Assembly: GCA_964580815.1 (NCBI GenBank)
Contig: CAZOLY010000063.1
Location: 1-17,690, forward strand
DNA: 17,690 nt
Direction: 5' to 3'
Source: G020354785 sp964580815
Lineage (GTDB): Bacteria; Bacteroidota; Bacteroidia; Bacteroidales; UBA10428
Positions 1 to 8,098 of the stretch are shown here, in pieces (the stretch's first letter is position 1; the number at the start of each line of letters is the position of its first letter). The notes below the pieces were generated by a model. The model did no database searches and had not been told where the DNA came from. It saw nothing but the letters and a program-made list of their open reading frames with translations. The position numbers and the translations under genes were made by a program.

Positions 1-101
1 ATTTTTCTTTATATCAATATCGGTAAGCAGCTTTATATACCTAACTGTCAAAATAGATAGAATTTTTTTCTCAGCGAAGTCCAACTTCTCCTTGAGTGTT
101 A

Positions 102-227
102 ATGAAAAATGCAATAATTTTTGTTGCTGTCTTGTTTTTCCTTTATATAATCTACACTTCTTTTGAAATCAAATCGATAGTTTCATTCATAAAAAGATCA
201 TCAAACAATTATAAAAAATCAAAATAG
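102..227 (+). CDS. Small membrane protein, probable C-terminal end of an AtpI-like protein
   Basis: This short frame encodes 41 residues beginning MKNAIIFVAVLFFLYIIYTS. It has one hydrophobic helix (about residues 3-19) and a basic tail rich in K and S. From memory, Bacteroidota often carry a membrane protein of about 130 residues just before atpB that ends in a similar helix followed by a TxFE-like stretch; here the text reads YTSFEI. The upstream frame 2-163 is open and runs into this one if a single A of the run at 105-109 is skipped, giving a junction NENAIIF that looks family-like. The piece could therefore be the end of a frameshifted AtpI-like protein rather than a complete microprotein. 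The window starts too late to show its N-terminus, and the part before 102 is not convincingly hydrophobic, so the assignment is tentative. Confidence 0.35.
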   Translation: MKNAIIFVAVLFFLYIIYTSFEIKSIVSFIKRSSNNYKKSK

Positions 228-270
228 TTTTTATTAACTTTATGATGCTTTATGATGTATTGCAGAAATA

Positions 271-1392
271 ATGATAATTAAAGGCTTGGTTGGATATAGA
301 TTTTATATCACCTGGATAATATCAGTAATAATTATCCTTAATACTTCTCCGGCAGAATGCAATGATATCCCCGAAGGACAGGCACATAATCCCAAACCAG
401 CGAATGAAAAAAAATTTAACGCAAAAGAATTTTTATTTGATCATATAAGTGACGCTCATGAATGGCATATATTTACATACAGGGGTAAGCATGTTTCCCT
501 GTACCTCCCGGTAATTCTCATAAGTACTAAGACGGGGATAGTAGTATTTTCTTCTAAAAAGTTTCATCACGGGCACTCATCATATAATCACAAAAGCTAT
601 AGATACAAACTTGAACATGAGGGAGAGCACAAAGGCAAAATAGTTGAGTATGCTGCAAACGGCTCTTCCAGTATTCCCTTTGACATATCAATTACGAAAA
701 ATATTGTTTCTTTGTTTTTCAGCATTATATTAATTACATGGATTTTTATATCTGCTGCCGGTTTATATAAGAAGAACAGGGGAAAACCTCCTAAAGGCCT
801 GCAATCATTTGTTGAACCTATAATTATTTTTGTAAGGGATGATATTGCCAGGCAATCCATTGGTGAAAAGGAATATGAGAAATTTACCCCTTACTTGCTG
901 ACCATCTTCTTTTTTATCTGGATAAACAATATGCTGGGTATTATTCCCATACCTCCCGGAGGTGCAGACCTTACAGGTAATATTGCAGTAACCGGTGTAT
1001 TAGCCTTTTTTACATTGATGGTCACAAATATCAGCGGCAACAAAAACTACTGGAAACACATATTTAATACACCCGGGGTTCCCGTCTGGTTAAAAATTCC
1101 ACCGCTTATGCCATTAATCGAGTTGTTCGGTGTATTTACAAAACCTATTGTTTTGATGATCCGGCTTTTTGCAAACATAACTGCCGGACATCTGATAGCC
1201 CTGGGATTTCTAAGCCTGATTTTTGTTTTTGGCGAAAGAAGCCCGGCATTAGGATTTGTTTTTTCACCTTTATCAATTGTTTTTCTTTTATTTATGACAT
1301 TTCTGGAATTACTTGTTGCATTTATACAGGCTTTTGTATTTACTTTTTTATCAGCTTTATATATAGGTATGGCTGTTGAAGAACATCACTAA
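271..1392 (+). CDS. atpB: F0F1 ATP synthase subunit a
   Basis: This is the membrane stator subunit that forms the proton half-channels beside the c-ring. It has 373 residues, far longer than the E. coli protein, because of an N-terminal signal peptide (about 1-28) and an extra periplasmic segment to about residue 142. That extension is rich in histidine (H58, H63, H66, H74, H99, H100, H102, H107, H116, H120) and is a known habit of Bacteroidota a subunits. The channel core follows: NNMLGIIPIPPGGADLTGN (219-237), then KPIVLMIRLFANITAGH (291-307), whose R298 is the essential stator arginine. H307 and E346 occupy the positions of E. coli E219 and H245, the usual swapped pair, and Q353 matches Q252. 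Hydrophobic segments lie near 145-163, 208-226, 240-254, 309-320 and 331-366. It is the first complete gene of the atp operon. Start at 271 gives the signal peptide directly. Confidence 0.97.
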   Translation: MIIKGLVGYRFYITWIISVIIILNTSPAECNDIPEGQAHNPKPANEKKFNAKEFLFDHISDAHEWHIFTYRGKHVSLYLPVILISTKTGIVVFSSKKFHHGHSSYNHKSYRYKLEHEGEHKGKIVEYAANGSSSIPFDISITKNIVSLFFSIILITWIFISAAGLYKKNRGKPPKGLQSFVEPIIIFVRDDIARQSIGEKEYEKFTPYLLTIFFFIWINNMLGIIPIPPGGADLTGNIAVTGVLAFFTLMVTNISGNKNYWKHIFNTPGVPVWLKIPPLMPLIELFGVFTKPIVLMIRLFANITAGHLIALGFLSLIFVFGERSPALGFVFSPLSIVFLLFMTFLELLVAFIQAFVFTFLSALYIGMAVEEHH

Positions 1393-1410
1393 TTTTAAAC
1401 CAGTTTTATA

Positions 1411-1653
1411 ATGTTAACACAATTTGTTTTTTTAGCTGAAGGTTTAGGCGCTCTTGGAACAGCATTTGGAGCAGCCTTTACTGCTTTTGCCGCGGCCTTT
1501 GGTATAGGCCGCATCGGCAGCACTGCCGTGGAAGCTATTGCCCGGCAACCTGAGGCTGCAGGTGATATTCGTACGAATATGATAATTTCTGCAGCTCTTA
1601 TTGAAGGTGTGTCATTATTTGCGGTAGTAGTATGCTTAATGACAATGGGCTAA
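1411..1653 (+). CDS. atpE: F0F1 ATP synthase subunit c
   Basis: This 80-residue proteolipid is the rotor-ring monomer. It is a hairpin of two membrane helices (about 7-34 and 57-79) joined by the conserved polar loop ARQPEA (44-49). The ion-carrying carboxylate is E65 in AALIEGVSLF. The residue after it is G66 rather than the Ser/Thr typical of sodium-binding rings, and no glutamine is seen at the partner place in helix 1, so proton coupling is the better guess. In helix 1 the usual GxGxGxG packing motif reads A27-x-A29-x-G31-x-G33, with another alanine at 25. Alanine at these places is known from alkaliphilic Bacillus rings of larger size. The gene starts 18 bases after atpB and is followed by a strong hairpin before atpF, which may help keep its mRNA more abundant than that of its neighbours. 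Confidence 0.97.
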   Translation: MLTQFVFLAEGLGALGTAFGAAFTAFAAAFGIGRIGSTAVEAIARQPEAAGDIRTNMIISAALIEGVSLFAVVVCLMTMG

Positions 1654-1662
1654 ACCCTGACC

Positions 1663-1704
1663 AATCCTCAATTAACAGCGTTTGGCTGCTAATTGGGGAT
1701 TTTT
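1663..1704 (+). terminator. Hairpin with U-tract between atpE and atpF
   Basis: The left arm at 1663-1679 (aatcctcaattaacagc) pairs with 1685-1701 (gctgctaattggggatt) around the five-base loop gtttg. Only one A-C mismatch and one G-U pair interrupt the 17-pair stem. A short T run ends the structure at 1704. It looks like an intrinsic terminator or an mRNA end-stabilising hairpin. Because atpF, H, A and G continue on the same strand, it would have to be leaky, or act as a processing and stability element that favours atpE. Confidence 0.65.
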
Positions 1705-1736
1705 AATTTTGTATTAACATAATTTAAAAACTTATT

Positions 1737-2231
1737 ATGGAACTAATTACTCCAGACTTTGGTACAATTTTCTGGTCTACAATTGCTTTTCTCATTATTC
1801 TCCTTATTTTAAAAAAATTCGCATGGAAGCCTATACTTAATTATTTGAAGGAAAGAGAATATTCGATTGAAAATGCTATGCAAGCTGCTGAGCAGGCAAG
1901 AAAAGAAATGTCCCGGTTGCAGGTAAATAATGAAAAGATTATTGCTGAAGCAAAAACTGAACGTGATAATATTTTAAAGGAAGCACGTGAATTAAAAGAA
2001 TCAATTTTAGAAGAAGCTAAGGAGCAGGCAATAAATGAATCAAATAAATTAATAGATCAGGGCAGAATAAGCATTCAAAATGAGAAGATTAATGCTATGA
2101 AAGAAATAAAGAACCAGGTTACTATTCTTTCTGTTGAAATAGCAGGGAGAATACTCCAGAAGAAATTAAGTGCCGATAAAGAACAACTGGAACTTATTGC
2201 AAAATCATTAAGAGATATAAAACTGAATTAA
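1737..2231 (+). CDS. atpF: F0F1 ATP synthase subunit b
   Basis: This is the peripheral stalk subunit that ties F0 to F1 through the delta subunit. The 164 residues are of normal length. One membrane helix lies near the N-terminus (about 9-26, FGTIFWSTIAFLIILLIL). A conserved-type basic segment follows (KKFAWKPILNYLKERE), then a long charged coiled coil (about 45-135) rich in A, E, K, Q and R with no prolines. The C-terminal part contains VEIAGRILQKKL, the usual delta-binding end. There is a single b-type gene and no b' paralogue in the cluster, so a homodimer is expected. It follows the hairpin after atpE and ends 24 bases before the preferred atpH start. Confidence 0.96.
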   Translation: MELITPDFGTIFWSTIAFLIILLILKKFAWKPILNYLKEREYSIENAMQAAEQARKEMSRLQVNNEKIIAEAKTERDNILKEARELKESILEEAKEQAINESNKLIDQGRISIQNEKINAMKEIKNQVTILSVEIAGRILQKKLSADKEQLELIAKSLRDIKLN

Positions 2232-2255
2232 TGTTTGTCCTTTAGTCTAGCCGGA

Positions 2256-2795
2256 ATGAACGAAAGCAAAATATCTGTCAGGTACGCGAAAGCACTACTG
2301 TCGTTAGCCAAAGAACAGAAAATATTAACCGAAATAAGAGAAAATGTAACGGCTCTCATTAATTTCATTGATACAACTCCCGGATTAAAATATCTGTTTG
2401 AAATTCCAATAATTAAATCATCGCAGAAACATGAAATCATAAATAAATCCTTTAAAGATGCATTTCATCCTGTAATGCTTGCATTTTTAGACCTCATTAT
2501 TAAAAATAAACGTGAGCCTTACCTGTCTTTAATTTTACTGGCATTTACAGATTTATTCAAAAAAGATAATATGATCAAGTCTGTTGTTTTAACAACACCA
2601 AAGCCAGCAAGCAGCAGGATAAAAAAAATAATAAAGAACTATATATCGAAAGAATTTGATTTTAAAATCGAGCTTACTGAAAAAGTAAATGATAAATTAA
2701 TAGGAGGATTCATTTTGAGAATTGAAGATCAGCAAATTAATGCCAGTGTATCGAATCGCCTTAACAGAATTAAAAACGAATTATTAAGTATATAA
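2256..2795 (+). CDS. atpH: F0F1 ATP synthase subunit delta
   Basis: This stator subunit sits on top of the alpha3-beta3 head and links it to subunit b. The chosen ATG gives 179 residues starting MNESKISVRYAKALLSLAKE, where SVRYAKAL is the family's usual opening. The N-terminal six-helix domain covers about residues 1-105. The C-terminal domain includes IELTEKVNDKLIGGFILRIEDQQINASV, close to the canonical 'GGxxxxxGDxxxDxS' ending. A longer reading from TTG at 2235 adds seven residues (MSFSLAG) that do not resemble the family, so it was not used. atpA begins 19 bases downstream. Confidence 0.95.
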   Translation: MNESKISVRYAKALLSLAKEQKILTEIRENVTALINFIDTTPGLKYLFEIPIIKSSQKHEIINKSFKDAFHPVMLAFLDLIIKNKREPYLSLILLAFTDLFKKDNMIKSVVLTTPKPASSRIKKIIKNYISKEFDFKIELTEKVNDKLIGGFILRIEDQQINASVSNRLNRIKNELLSI

Positions 2796-2814
2796 AATTT
2801 ATTTAACCCTAATT

Positions 2815-4392
2815 ATGACAATTTTAAAACCTTCAGAAGTATCAAAAATTCTTAAGCAGGAGCTAAAGGGTATAGATACCAGAATAGAATTAGAGGAAGT
2901 CGGAACAGTTTTGCAGGTAGGAGATGGAATAGCAAGAATTCACGGATTATCACAGGTAGAATCAAATGAACTTATTGAGTTTGAACGCGGGATCCTTGGC
3001 ATAGTACTAAACCTTGAAGATGATAACGTGGGAGCAGTTCTGCTTGGCTCTTCCGAAAAGGTTGAAGAAGGGGACTCCGTCAAACGTACTTACAGAATAG
3101 CCTCAATAAATGTCGGAGAAGGATTACTTGGAAGAATAATAAATACCATTGGGGAACCTCTTGACGGGAAAGGTCCTATACATGGAAAAACATATGAGTT
3201 GCCTTTTGAAAGGAAAGCTCCCGGTGTAATATACCGCCAACCTGTGAATGAACCTTTACAGACAGGGATTAAGCCTATTGATGCGATGATCCCTATAGGA
3301 AGGGGCCAGCGTGAATTAATTATCGGCGACAGGCAAACAGGAAAAACTGCTATAGCGATAGACACAATTATTAATCAAAAAGAATTCTATGATAAAGGCA
3401 ATCCTGTATACTGTATTTATGTGGCAATCGGACAGAAAAGCTCAAACGTGGCAAATATTGCCAAAACATTAGAAGAAAATGGAGCTTTGGCATACACAGT
3501 AATTATACTTGCAACAGCAGCAGATCCTGCTGCTTTGCAATTCTATGCACCTTTCGCAGGTGCTGCTATTGGCGAATTTTTCAGAGATACAGGACGCCCT
3601 GCACTAATAATCTATGATGACCTTACCAAACAGGCAGTAGCCTACAGAGAAGTCTCACTATTATTAAGAAGGCCTCCCGGCCGCGAAGCCTATCCCGGTG
3701 ATGTTTTCTATTTACATTCACGGCTCCTGGAGAGAGCTGCCAAGATTATTGAAAATGATGAGATAGCAGCACATATGAACGACCTCCCCGATACAATAAA
3801 ACCAATAGTCAAGGGAGGAGGCTCTTTAACGGCACTACCAATAATTGAAACACAGGCCGGTGATGTTTCCGCGTATATACCAACTAACGTAATTTCTATT
3901 ACAGACGGACAGATCTTCCTGGAATCCGGACTCTTTAATGCAGGTATCAGGCCTGCAATAAATGTCGGCATATCAGTATCACGTGTTGGCGGTAAAGCCC
4001 AGATAAAATCGATGAAACAGGTGGCGGGAACATTAAAACTTGACCAGGCCCAATATAGAGAGCTGGAAGCATTTGCTAAGTTCGGTTCTGACCTTGATGC
4101 GGCCACGCTGGCTATTCTTGATAAAGGTGCAAAAAATGTGCAGATCCTGAAACAAAAACAATATTCACCTTTGCCTGTTGAAAAACAAATTGCAATAATA
4201 TTTTGTGGGACAAAGGGACTCCTGAGGAATGTCCCTGCAGAAAAAGTAAGTGAATTTGAAAAGGAATACCTTGATTTTATTGATCTGAAGCATAAAAGTA
4301 TTTTAACTGAACTGAGAGAAGGAAAACTCACAGATCAGATGGAAAAGACACTGGAAGCAATTGCTTTGGAGATTGCAGAAAAATATAAATAG
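2815..4392 (+). CDS. atpA: F0F1 ATP synthase subunit alpha
   Basis: This is the non-catalytic nucleotide-binding subunit of the F1 head. At 525 residues it is slightly longer than E. coli AtpA (513). The N-terminal beta-barrel (about 25-95) contains VLQVGDGIARIHGL. The Walker A loop GDRQTGKT lies at 171-178. The DDLTKQA segment and the run LLLRRPPGREAYPGDVFYLHSRLLERAA are the classical core. R390 in SVSRVGGKAQ matches the alpha arginine finger that reaches into the catalytic site on beta. The C-terminal helical domain is complete. The gene starts 19 bases after atpH and atpG follows after 14 bases. The partner beta gene is not in this window. Confidence 0.98.
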   Translation: MTILKPSEVSKILKQELKGIDTRIELEEVGTVLQVGDGIARIHGLSQVESNELIEFERGILGIVLNLEDDNVGAVLLGSSEKVEEGDSVKRTYRIASINVGEGLLGRIINTIGEPLDGKGPIHGKTYELPFERKAPGVIYRQPVNEPLQTGIKPIDAMIPIGRGQRELIIGDRQTGKTAIAIDTIINQKEFYDKGNPVYCIYVAIGQKSSNVANIAKTLEENGALAYTVIILATAADPAALQFYAPFAGAAIGEFFRDTGRPALIIYDDLTKQAVAYREVSLLLRRPPGREAYPGDVFYLHSRLLERAAKIIENDEIAAHMNDLPDTIKPIVKGGGSLTALPIIETQAGDVSAYIPTNVISITDGQIFLESGLFNAGIRPAINVGISVSRVGGKAQIKSMKQVAGTLKLDQAQYRELEAFAKFGSDLDAATLAILDKGAKNVQILKQKQYSPLPVEKQIAIIFCGTKGLLRNVPAEKVSEFEKEYLDFIDLKHKSILTELREGKLTDQMEKTLEAIALEIAEKYK

Positions 4393-4406
4393 CTGACAAC
4401 CAAAAA

Positions 4407-5291
4407 ATGGAAAACCTTAAGGTAATAAGAACGAGGATAATGTCGGTAAAGTCTACCCGTCAGATTACCAATGCTATGAAAATGGTCTCTGCAGCTAAAC
4501 TCCGAAAAGCTCAGGATGCTATTATTCAAATGCGTCCCTACACCAATAAATTAAGAGGCATTTTAAGAGATTTGGATCCGGATCTTAAATCAATTAAGAA
4601 TAATATTTATTCCAGGGAAACGGAACCACAGAAAGTATTGCTGGTTGCAATAAGTTCAAACCGTGGATTATGCGGAACATTTAATTCGAATGTTGTAAAA
4701 AAAACCATGCAGATTGCTGATGAAAAGTATAAATTACAAAATGAGAACGGGAATCTCGAAATTATTGCTATTGGTAAGAAAGGAAAAGACTTCCTGAAGT
4801 TAAAAAAATACAATATAAAAGAATCATATACTAATATCTTAGAAATGTTAAATTTTAAAAATACCCTTCCCCTCGTCACAAAAATTATGGATGATTTCGT
4901 CAATGGAAAATACGATATAGTTCAACTTATATATAATCAATTCAAGAATGCAGCAGTGCAGTTATTAATGGAGGAACAGTTCCTGCCGATTACTCACAGG
5001 CAAAAGGTCGAGGATCGCTTTGAAGACAGACCCTATTATATATATGAACCGGCAAAGGAAGATATAATAAGTGAGTTAATCCCGAAATCCTTGCAGGTGC
5101 AGTTTTATAGAGTACTTCTGGATTCATGTGCATCAGAACACGGTGCGCGGATGACCGCGATGCATAAAGCGACCGATAATGCAACTGATTTAATAAAAGA
5201 ATTAAAGCTTCAATATAATAAAGCACGTCAGGCATCAATTACAAAAGAAATCCTCGAAATTGTAGGAGGAGCCGAAGCACTTAATGAATAG
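4407..5291 (+). CDS. atpG: F0F1 ATP synthase subunit gamma
   Basis: This is the central rotor shaft that couples c-ring rotation to catalysis in the alpha3-beta3 head. It has 294 residues, the normal length. Both coiled-coil termini are diagnostic: the N-terminal IRTRIMSVKSTRQITNAMKM and the C-terminal stretch starting ASEHGARMTAMHKATDNA. The middle Rossmann-like part contains VAISSNRGLCGTFNSNV. No redox-regulatory cysteine insert of the plant type is present. It ends the atp cluster here; atpD and atpC do not follow, so the Bacteroidota arrangement with beta and epsilon placed apart is implied. A membrane-protein gene starts 26 bases later on the same strand and may be read through. Confidence 0.97.
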   Translation: MENLKVIRTRIMSVKSTRQITNAMKMVSAAKLRKAQDAIIQMRPYTNKLRGILRDLDPDLKSIKNNIYSRETEPQKVLLVAISSNRGLCGTFNSNVVKKTMQIADEKYKLQNENGNLEIIAIGKKGKDFLKLKKYNIKESYTNILEMLNFKNTLPLVTKIMDDFVNGKYDIVQLIYNQFKNAAVQLLMEEQFLPITHRQKVEDRFEDRPYYIYEPAKEDIISELIPKSLQVQFYRVLLDSCASEHGARMTAMHKATDNATDLIKELKLQYNKARQASITKEILEIVGGAEALNE

Positions 5292-5317
5292 CCCTAAAAA
5301 ATGATGAAAAAGGTTAT

Positions 5318-6769
5318 ATGTTTAAAAAAGAATCTTTAAAGCTGCTCCCTTTTTACCTGTTTTTTATAATCCTTACAATAGCTGTCTCCAATAATTCATT
5401 CTTCTGGGATAAAGATATAATTATCTCAAAAAAAGCATACTGGTTTTATGAAAACGGGTTTTCCCTTCACCTGCCCAATTCAATCGATACCGGGTATACT
5501 CCTGCGCTTAGCCTTTTACTGGCCGTCTTATGGAAAATTTTCGGGACAAAACTGCAAGTAGGACATTATTTAATGCTGCCTTTCAGTTTAGGCCTTGTTT
5601 ACCAGTTATATATGTTCCTAAAACATTTCTTTGAAAACAAAAAATATATATTTCTAACTCTTGTTCTACTGGTACTTGATACGACATTATTATCACAGGT
5701 GATTATCGTTTCAAGCGACCTGGTTATGGTTTTTTTCTTTTTCCTGTCAATAAATTCGATTCTTAATAAAAAAAGATATATCCTGTATTTTTCTTTGATT
5801 GGTTTATCTGTAATACATTTCCGGGGAGTCATTTCATGTATGATAGTATTTATTTTTGACTATTATTACTTTAAATCAAAAAACAGGGAAAAGTATTTAA
5901 ATAGTCTCCTGTACGCTATCCCGCAATATATACCTGCAGCGTTTATTTATCTGGCTTATCTGGTTTATCATTATAAAACAACCGGATGGATTTTAAAGCA
6001 TGATGAATCCCCCTGGGCAGGATGCTTCGAAATTGTAAATTTTAAAGGATTTTTAAGAAATATATTAATTGTCATATGGAGACTGGTTGATTTTGGCAGA
6101 TTATTTTTATGGTGTATCGGCTTTTATTTTCTTTTTCTTTTTATTAAAAAGAAAATCAAATTTGATGATAAAATAACAGTACTAATAGCTTTAATATCTT
6201 TTGCCTTTATCGTAAATCTCCCGTCAATGTTAATTTTCAATCTGCTTGCAGGACACAGATATTTTATGATAATTTATATTATTCTCACTGTAATAATTGC
6301 TTACCTGATATTTGAAAAAACCAAAACCCAAAAACAAGCTAATATATTTTATGTAATAATAATTTTTAGCCTGGTAACAGGTAATTTATGGATTTATCCT
6401 GATAAAATTGCAAAGGGCTGGGATGCAACTATTGCACACATACCTTACTATCATCTTAGGAAGAAGATGATAGATTACATTGAAGACAAAGGGATCCCAT
6501 TCAGTGAGGTTGGTTCTGAAATCCCAAATACATCAGGAATAAAATATATTGATTTATCTGGTGATGACAGGGCTTTCCCTTTAAAAGATCTTAAAATCGA
6601 TAAGTATATCTTCTATTCAAACATTTATAATATGTTTACTGACAAAGAAATAGACGAGCTTAACCAAAACTGGATACTGGAAAAGGAATACAGGTGCTTA
6701 CAGGTATATGTAAGGCTATTCAGGAATCCGGATTATCCTGAACCGGAATATATTAAAAACTCATCTTAA
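5318..6769 (+). CDS. Multi-pass membrane protein, GT-C (GT39/ArnT-like) glycosyltransferase-like
   Basis: This 483-residue protein has about ten or more hydrophobic segments up to about residue 355 and a soluble C-terminal part of some 120 residues. The first extracytoplasmic loop has acidic residues D31 and D33 followed by a DTGYTPALSLLLA stretch. This is like the 'D/E ... HPPL...LLA' pattern of lipid-linked-sugar transferases of the dolichyl-phosphate-mannose/ArnT type (GT-C fold), and SSDLVMVFFFFLSIN fits a later family helix. Such enzymes move a sugar from a polyprenyl phosphate to an acceptor on the outer face of the inner membrane. Family membership is inferred from topology and loose motifs, so donor and acceptor cannot be named. 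It begins 26 bases after atpG. Its last 17 bases overlap the convergent barrel gene, leaving no room for a separate terminator. Confidence 0.6.
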   Translation: MFKKESLKLLPFYLFFIILTIAVSNNSFFWDKDIIISKKAYWFYENGFSLHLPNSIDTGYTPALSLLLAVLWKIFGTKLQVGHYLMLPFSLGLVYQLYMFLKHFFENKKYIFLTLVLLVLDTTLLSQVIIVSSDLVMVFFFFLSINSILNKKRYILYFSLIGLSVIHFRGVISCMIVFIFDYYYFKSKNREKYLNSLLYAIPQYIPAAFIYLAYLVYHYKTTGWILKHDESPWAGCFEIVNFKGFLRNILIVIWRLVDFGRLFLWCIGFYFLFLFIKKKIKFDDKITVLIALISFAFIVNLPSMLIFNLLAGHRYFMIIYIILTVIIAYLIFEKTKTQKQANIFYVIIIFSLVTGNLWIYPDKIAKGWDATIAHIPYYHLRKKMIDYIEDKGIPFSEVGSEIPNTSGIKYIDLSGDDRAFPLKDLKIDKYIFYSNIYNMFTDKEIDELNQNWILEKEYRCLQVYVRLFRNPDYPEPEYIKNSS

Positions 6770-8045
6770 ACCTCAGAAAGCCGAGATTAAAATTTTGCTT
6801 TTGCTTTCCGCCCTCATTGTCGGGTAACTTGCCGCTGAATGCCTGGAAATAAATAGAAAAGTCGAGATTATCCATTAGTGAATAACTCAGTGAAGGACCT
6901 ATATAATAGCCTGATATCTCCCCGAGGAAGACCATGCCTCCCAGGGTGGCGTTCAGCAGAGGGGTAACGGGATAAGTGGCTTGTGAGAATAAATTATATT
7001 CGGTAAACGATAAATTTTTAACTGACAGCGGACCTGAATAATACTCCGAAAAGTTTGAAACACTAACATTTTCCGGCATCTGCCTGTACAATGCCTCAAC
7101 CTGGATCATCAGTGAATTTTTAAAAGTATATTCAGATGACAGGGATACGAAGAAGAGTCCGGTTGTATCCTTAAAATTATCCATGGGATGAAAATAGCTT
7201 ATTTCGCCCCTGAAGCTGGCTGATTTGATATTCCCCGACCATCCCAGTCCGGTTACATAATCCTCACTATTTAATATCCCTCCCAGAAACTGTATATCGT
7301 AATTCCATTTGCTGAACCTCCAGAGAGCTGCAGCTGTTATGTTTTCGGCACTATCCAGCTTAAGGGCTGCCTCAACAGCAGAAGTGGTGCCCGGATAATA
7401 CTGTATTCTGATTGCATCGCTACCGGGTCTTTCAGGATAATCGAAATCAAAAAAATTATAAGTATTGAAAATATCATTCGGATTCCACACAAATGTCTGA
7501 CCCCAGTTAATACGCTGGCGGCCGGCAGTAATTTCAAGATTGCCGGCAGTATACTGAAACCATAGTCTGTCTATAAAAAGATTAAGCAGGTATGTTTTAC
7601 CTTTTGCTATCATCAGGGACAAATCTATGGCTCCATTGTCGCCGTCAATCTGGTCAACATAATTGCTAAATCCTCCCAGTCCGGCATTAAAATTGCCAGG
7701 ATCCAATCCGAAAGCCGAAGCAATGCCGGAAATACTGTCCCCGTCTGTTTGATTTTCCAAATCTTTCATTACCTGATCAAGTCTTATCAGGTCGCCGTAA
7801 ATAAATCTGTTCCTGGTTTGCATGACAAAAGATAAATTCTTTGAAATGTGCCACTCAAAATTCAGGCGGTTATGCAGCTGGTTTTCGGTAAGCCATATAT
7901 CATTAAGGTTCTCATACATCACAGACTGCATATTTGAAACATAACCGTTCAATTCCCAGCTTTTTTGCTTTTCATCCTCCTGTCCGGTTACCATATTGCT
8001 TAATAACAAAAAAATAAGCACGATTTTACATGAAAGCCACTTCAT
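6753..8045 (-). CDS. Outer-membrane beta-barrel protein of the Lol-like operon (DUF1302/porin-like)
   Basis: The product has 430 residues with a signal peptide (about 1-21, ending near VTG/Q). It then shows alternating hydrophobic/polar strands and ends in FLRFKMSF, whose terminal phenylalanine suits assembly by the BAM complex. A central block, GRQRINWGQTFVWNPNDIFN (175-194), recalls the 'GRQ..NWG....NP.D' signature that I associate with DUF1302-type barrels, which often accompany LolA-like proteins and RND or ABC pumps. It is the last gene of the minus-strand operon, 53 bases after the ATPase. The likely role is the outer-membrane receiver or exit of the substrate moved by that system. The alternative is an ordinary porin that happens to be co-transcribed. 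Its stop codon lies inside the end of the opposing gene. Confidence 0.72.
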   Translation of the reverse strand: MKWLSCKIVLIFLLLSNMVTGQEDEKQKSWELNGYVSNMQSVMYENLNDIWLTENQLHNRLNFEWHISKNLSFVMQTRNRFIYGDLIRLDQVMKDLENQTDGDSISGIASAFGLDPGNFNAGLGGFSNYVDQIDGDNGAIDLSLMIAKGKTYLLNLFIDRLWFQYTAGNLEITAGRQRINWGQTFVWNPNDIFNTYNFFDFDYPERPGSDAIRIQYYPGTTSAVEAALKLDSAENITAAALWRFSKWNYDIQFLGGILNSEDYVTGLGWSGNIKSASFRGEISYFHPMDNFKDTTGLFFVSLSSEYTFKNSLMIQVEALYRQMPENVSVSNFSEYYSGPLSVKNLSFTEYNLFSQATYPVTPLLNATLGGMVFLGEISGYYIGPSLSYSLMDNLDFSIYFQAFSGKLPDNEGGKQKQNFNLGFLRFKMSF

Positions 8046-8098
8046 GATTTTATGTTCCTGTATTTATATTGATATTAATAATCATTCCGGTTTATTTA

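Noticed and set aside
2235..2255. TTG start for atpH, seven residues longer
   Set aside because: The added residues MSFSLAG do not resemble the family, whereas MNESKISVRYAKAL from ATG 2256 is the usual start.
3708..4331. Long minus-strand open frame inside atpA
   Set aside because: It is the antisense shadow of a strongly coding gene, with no recognisable domain and no promoter of its own.
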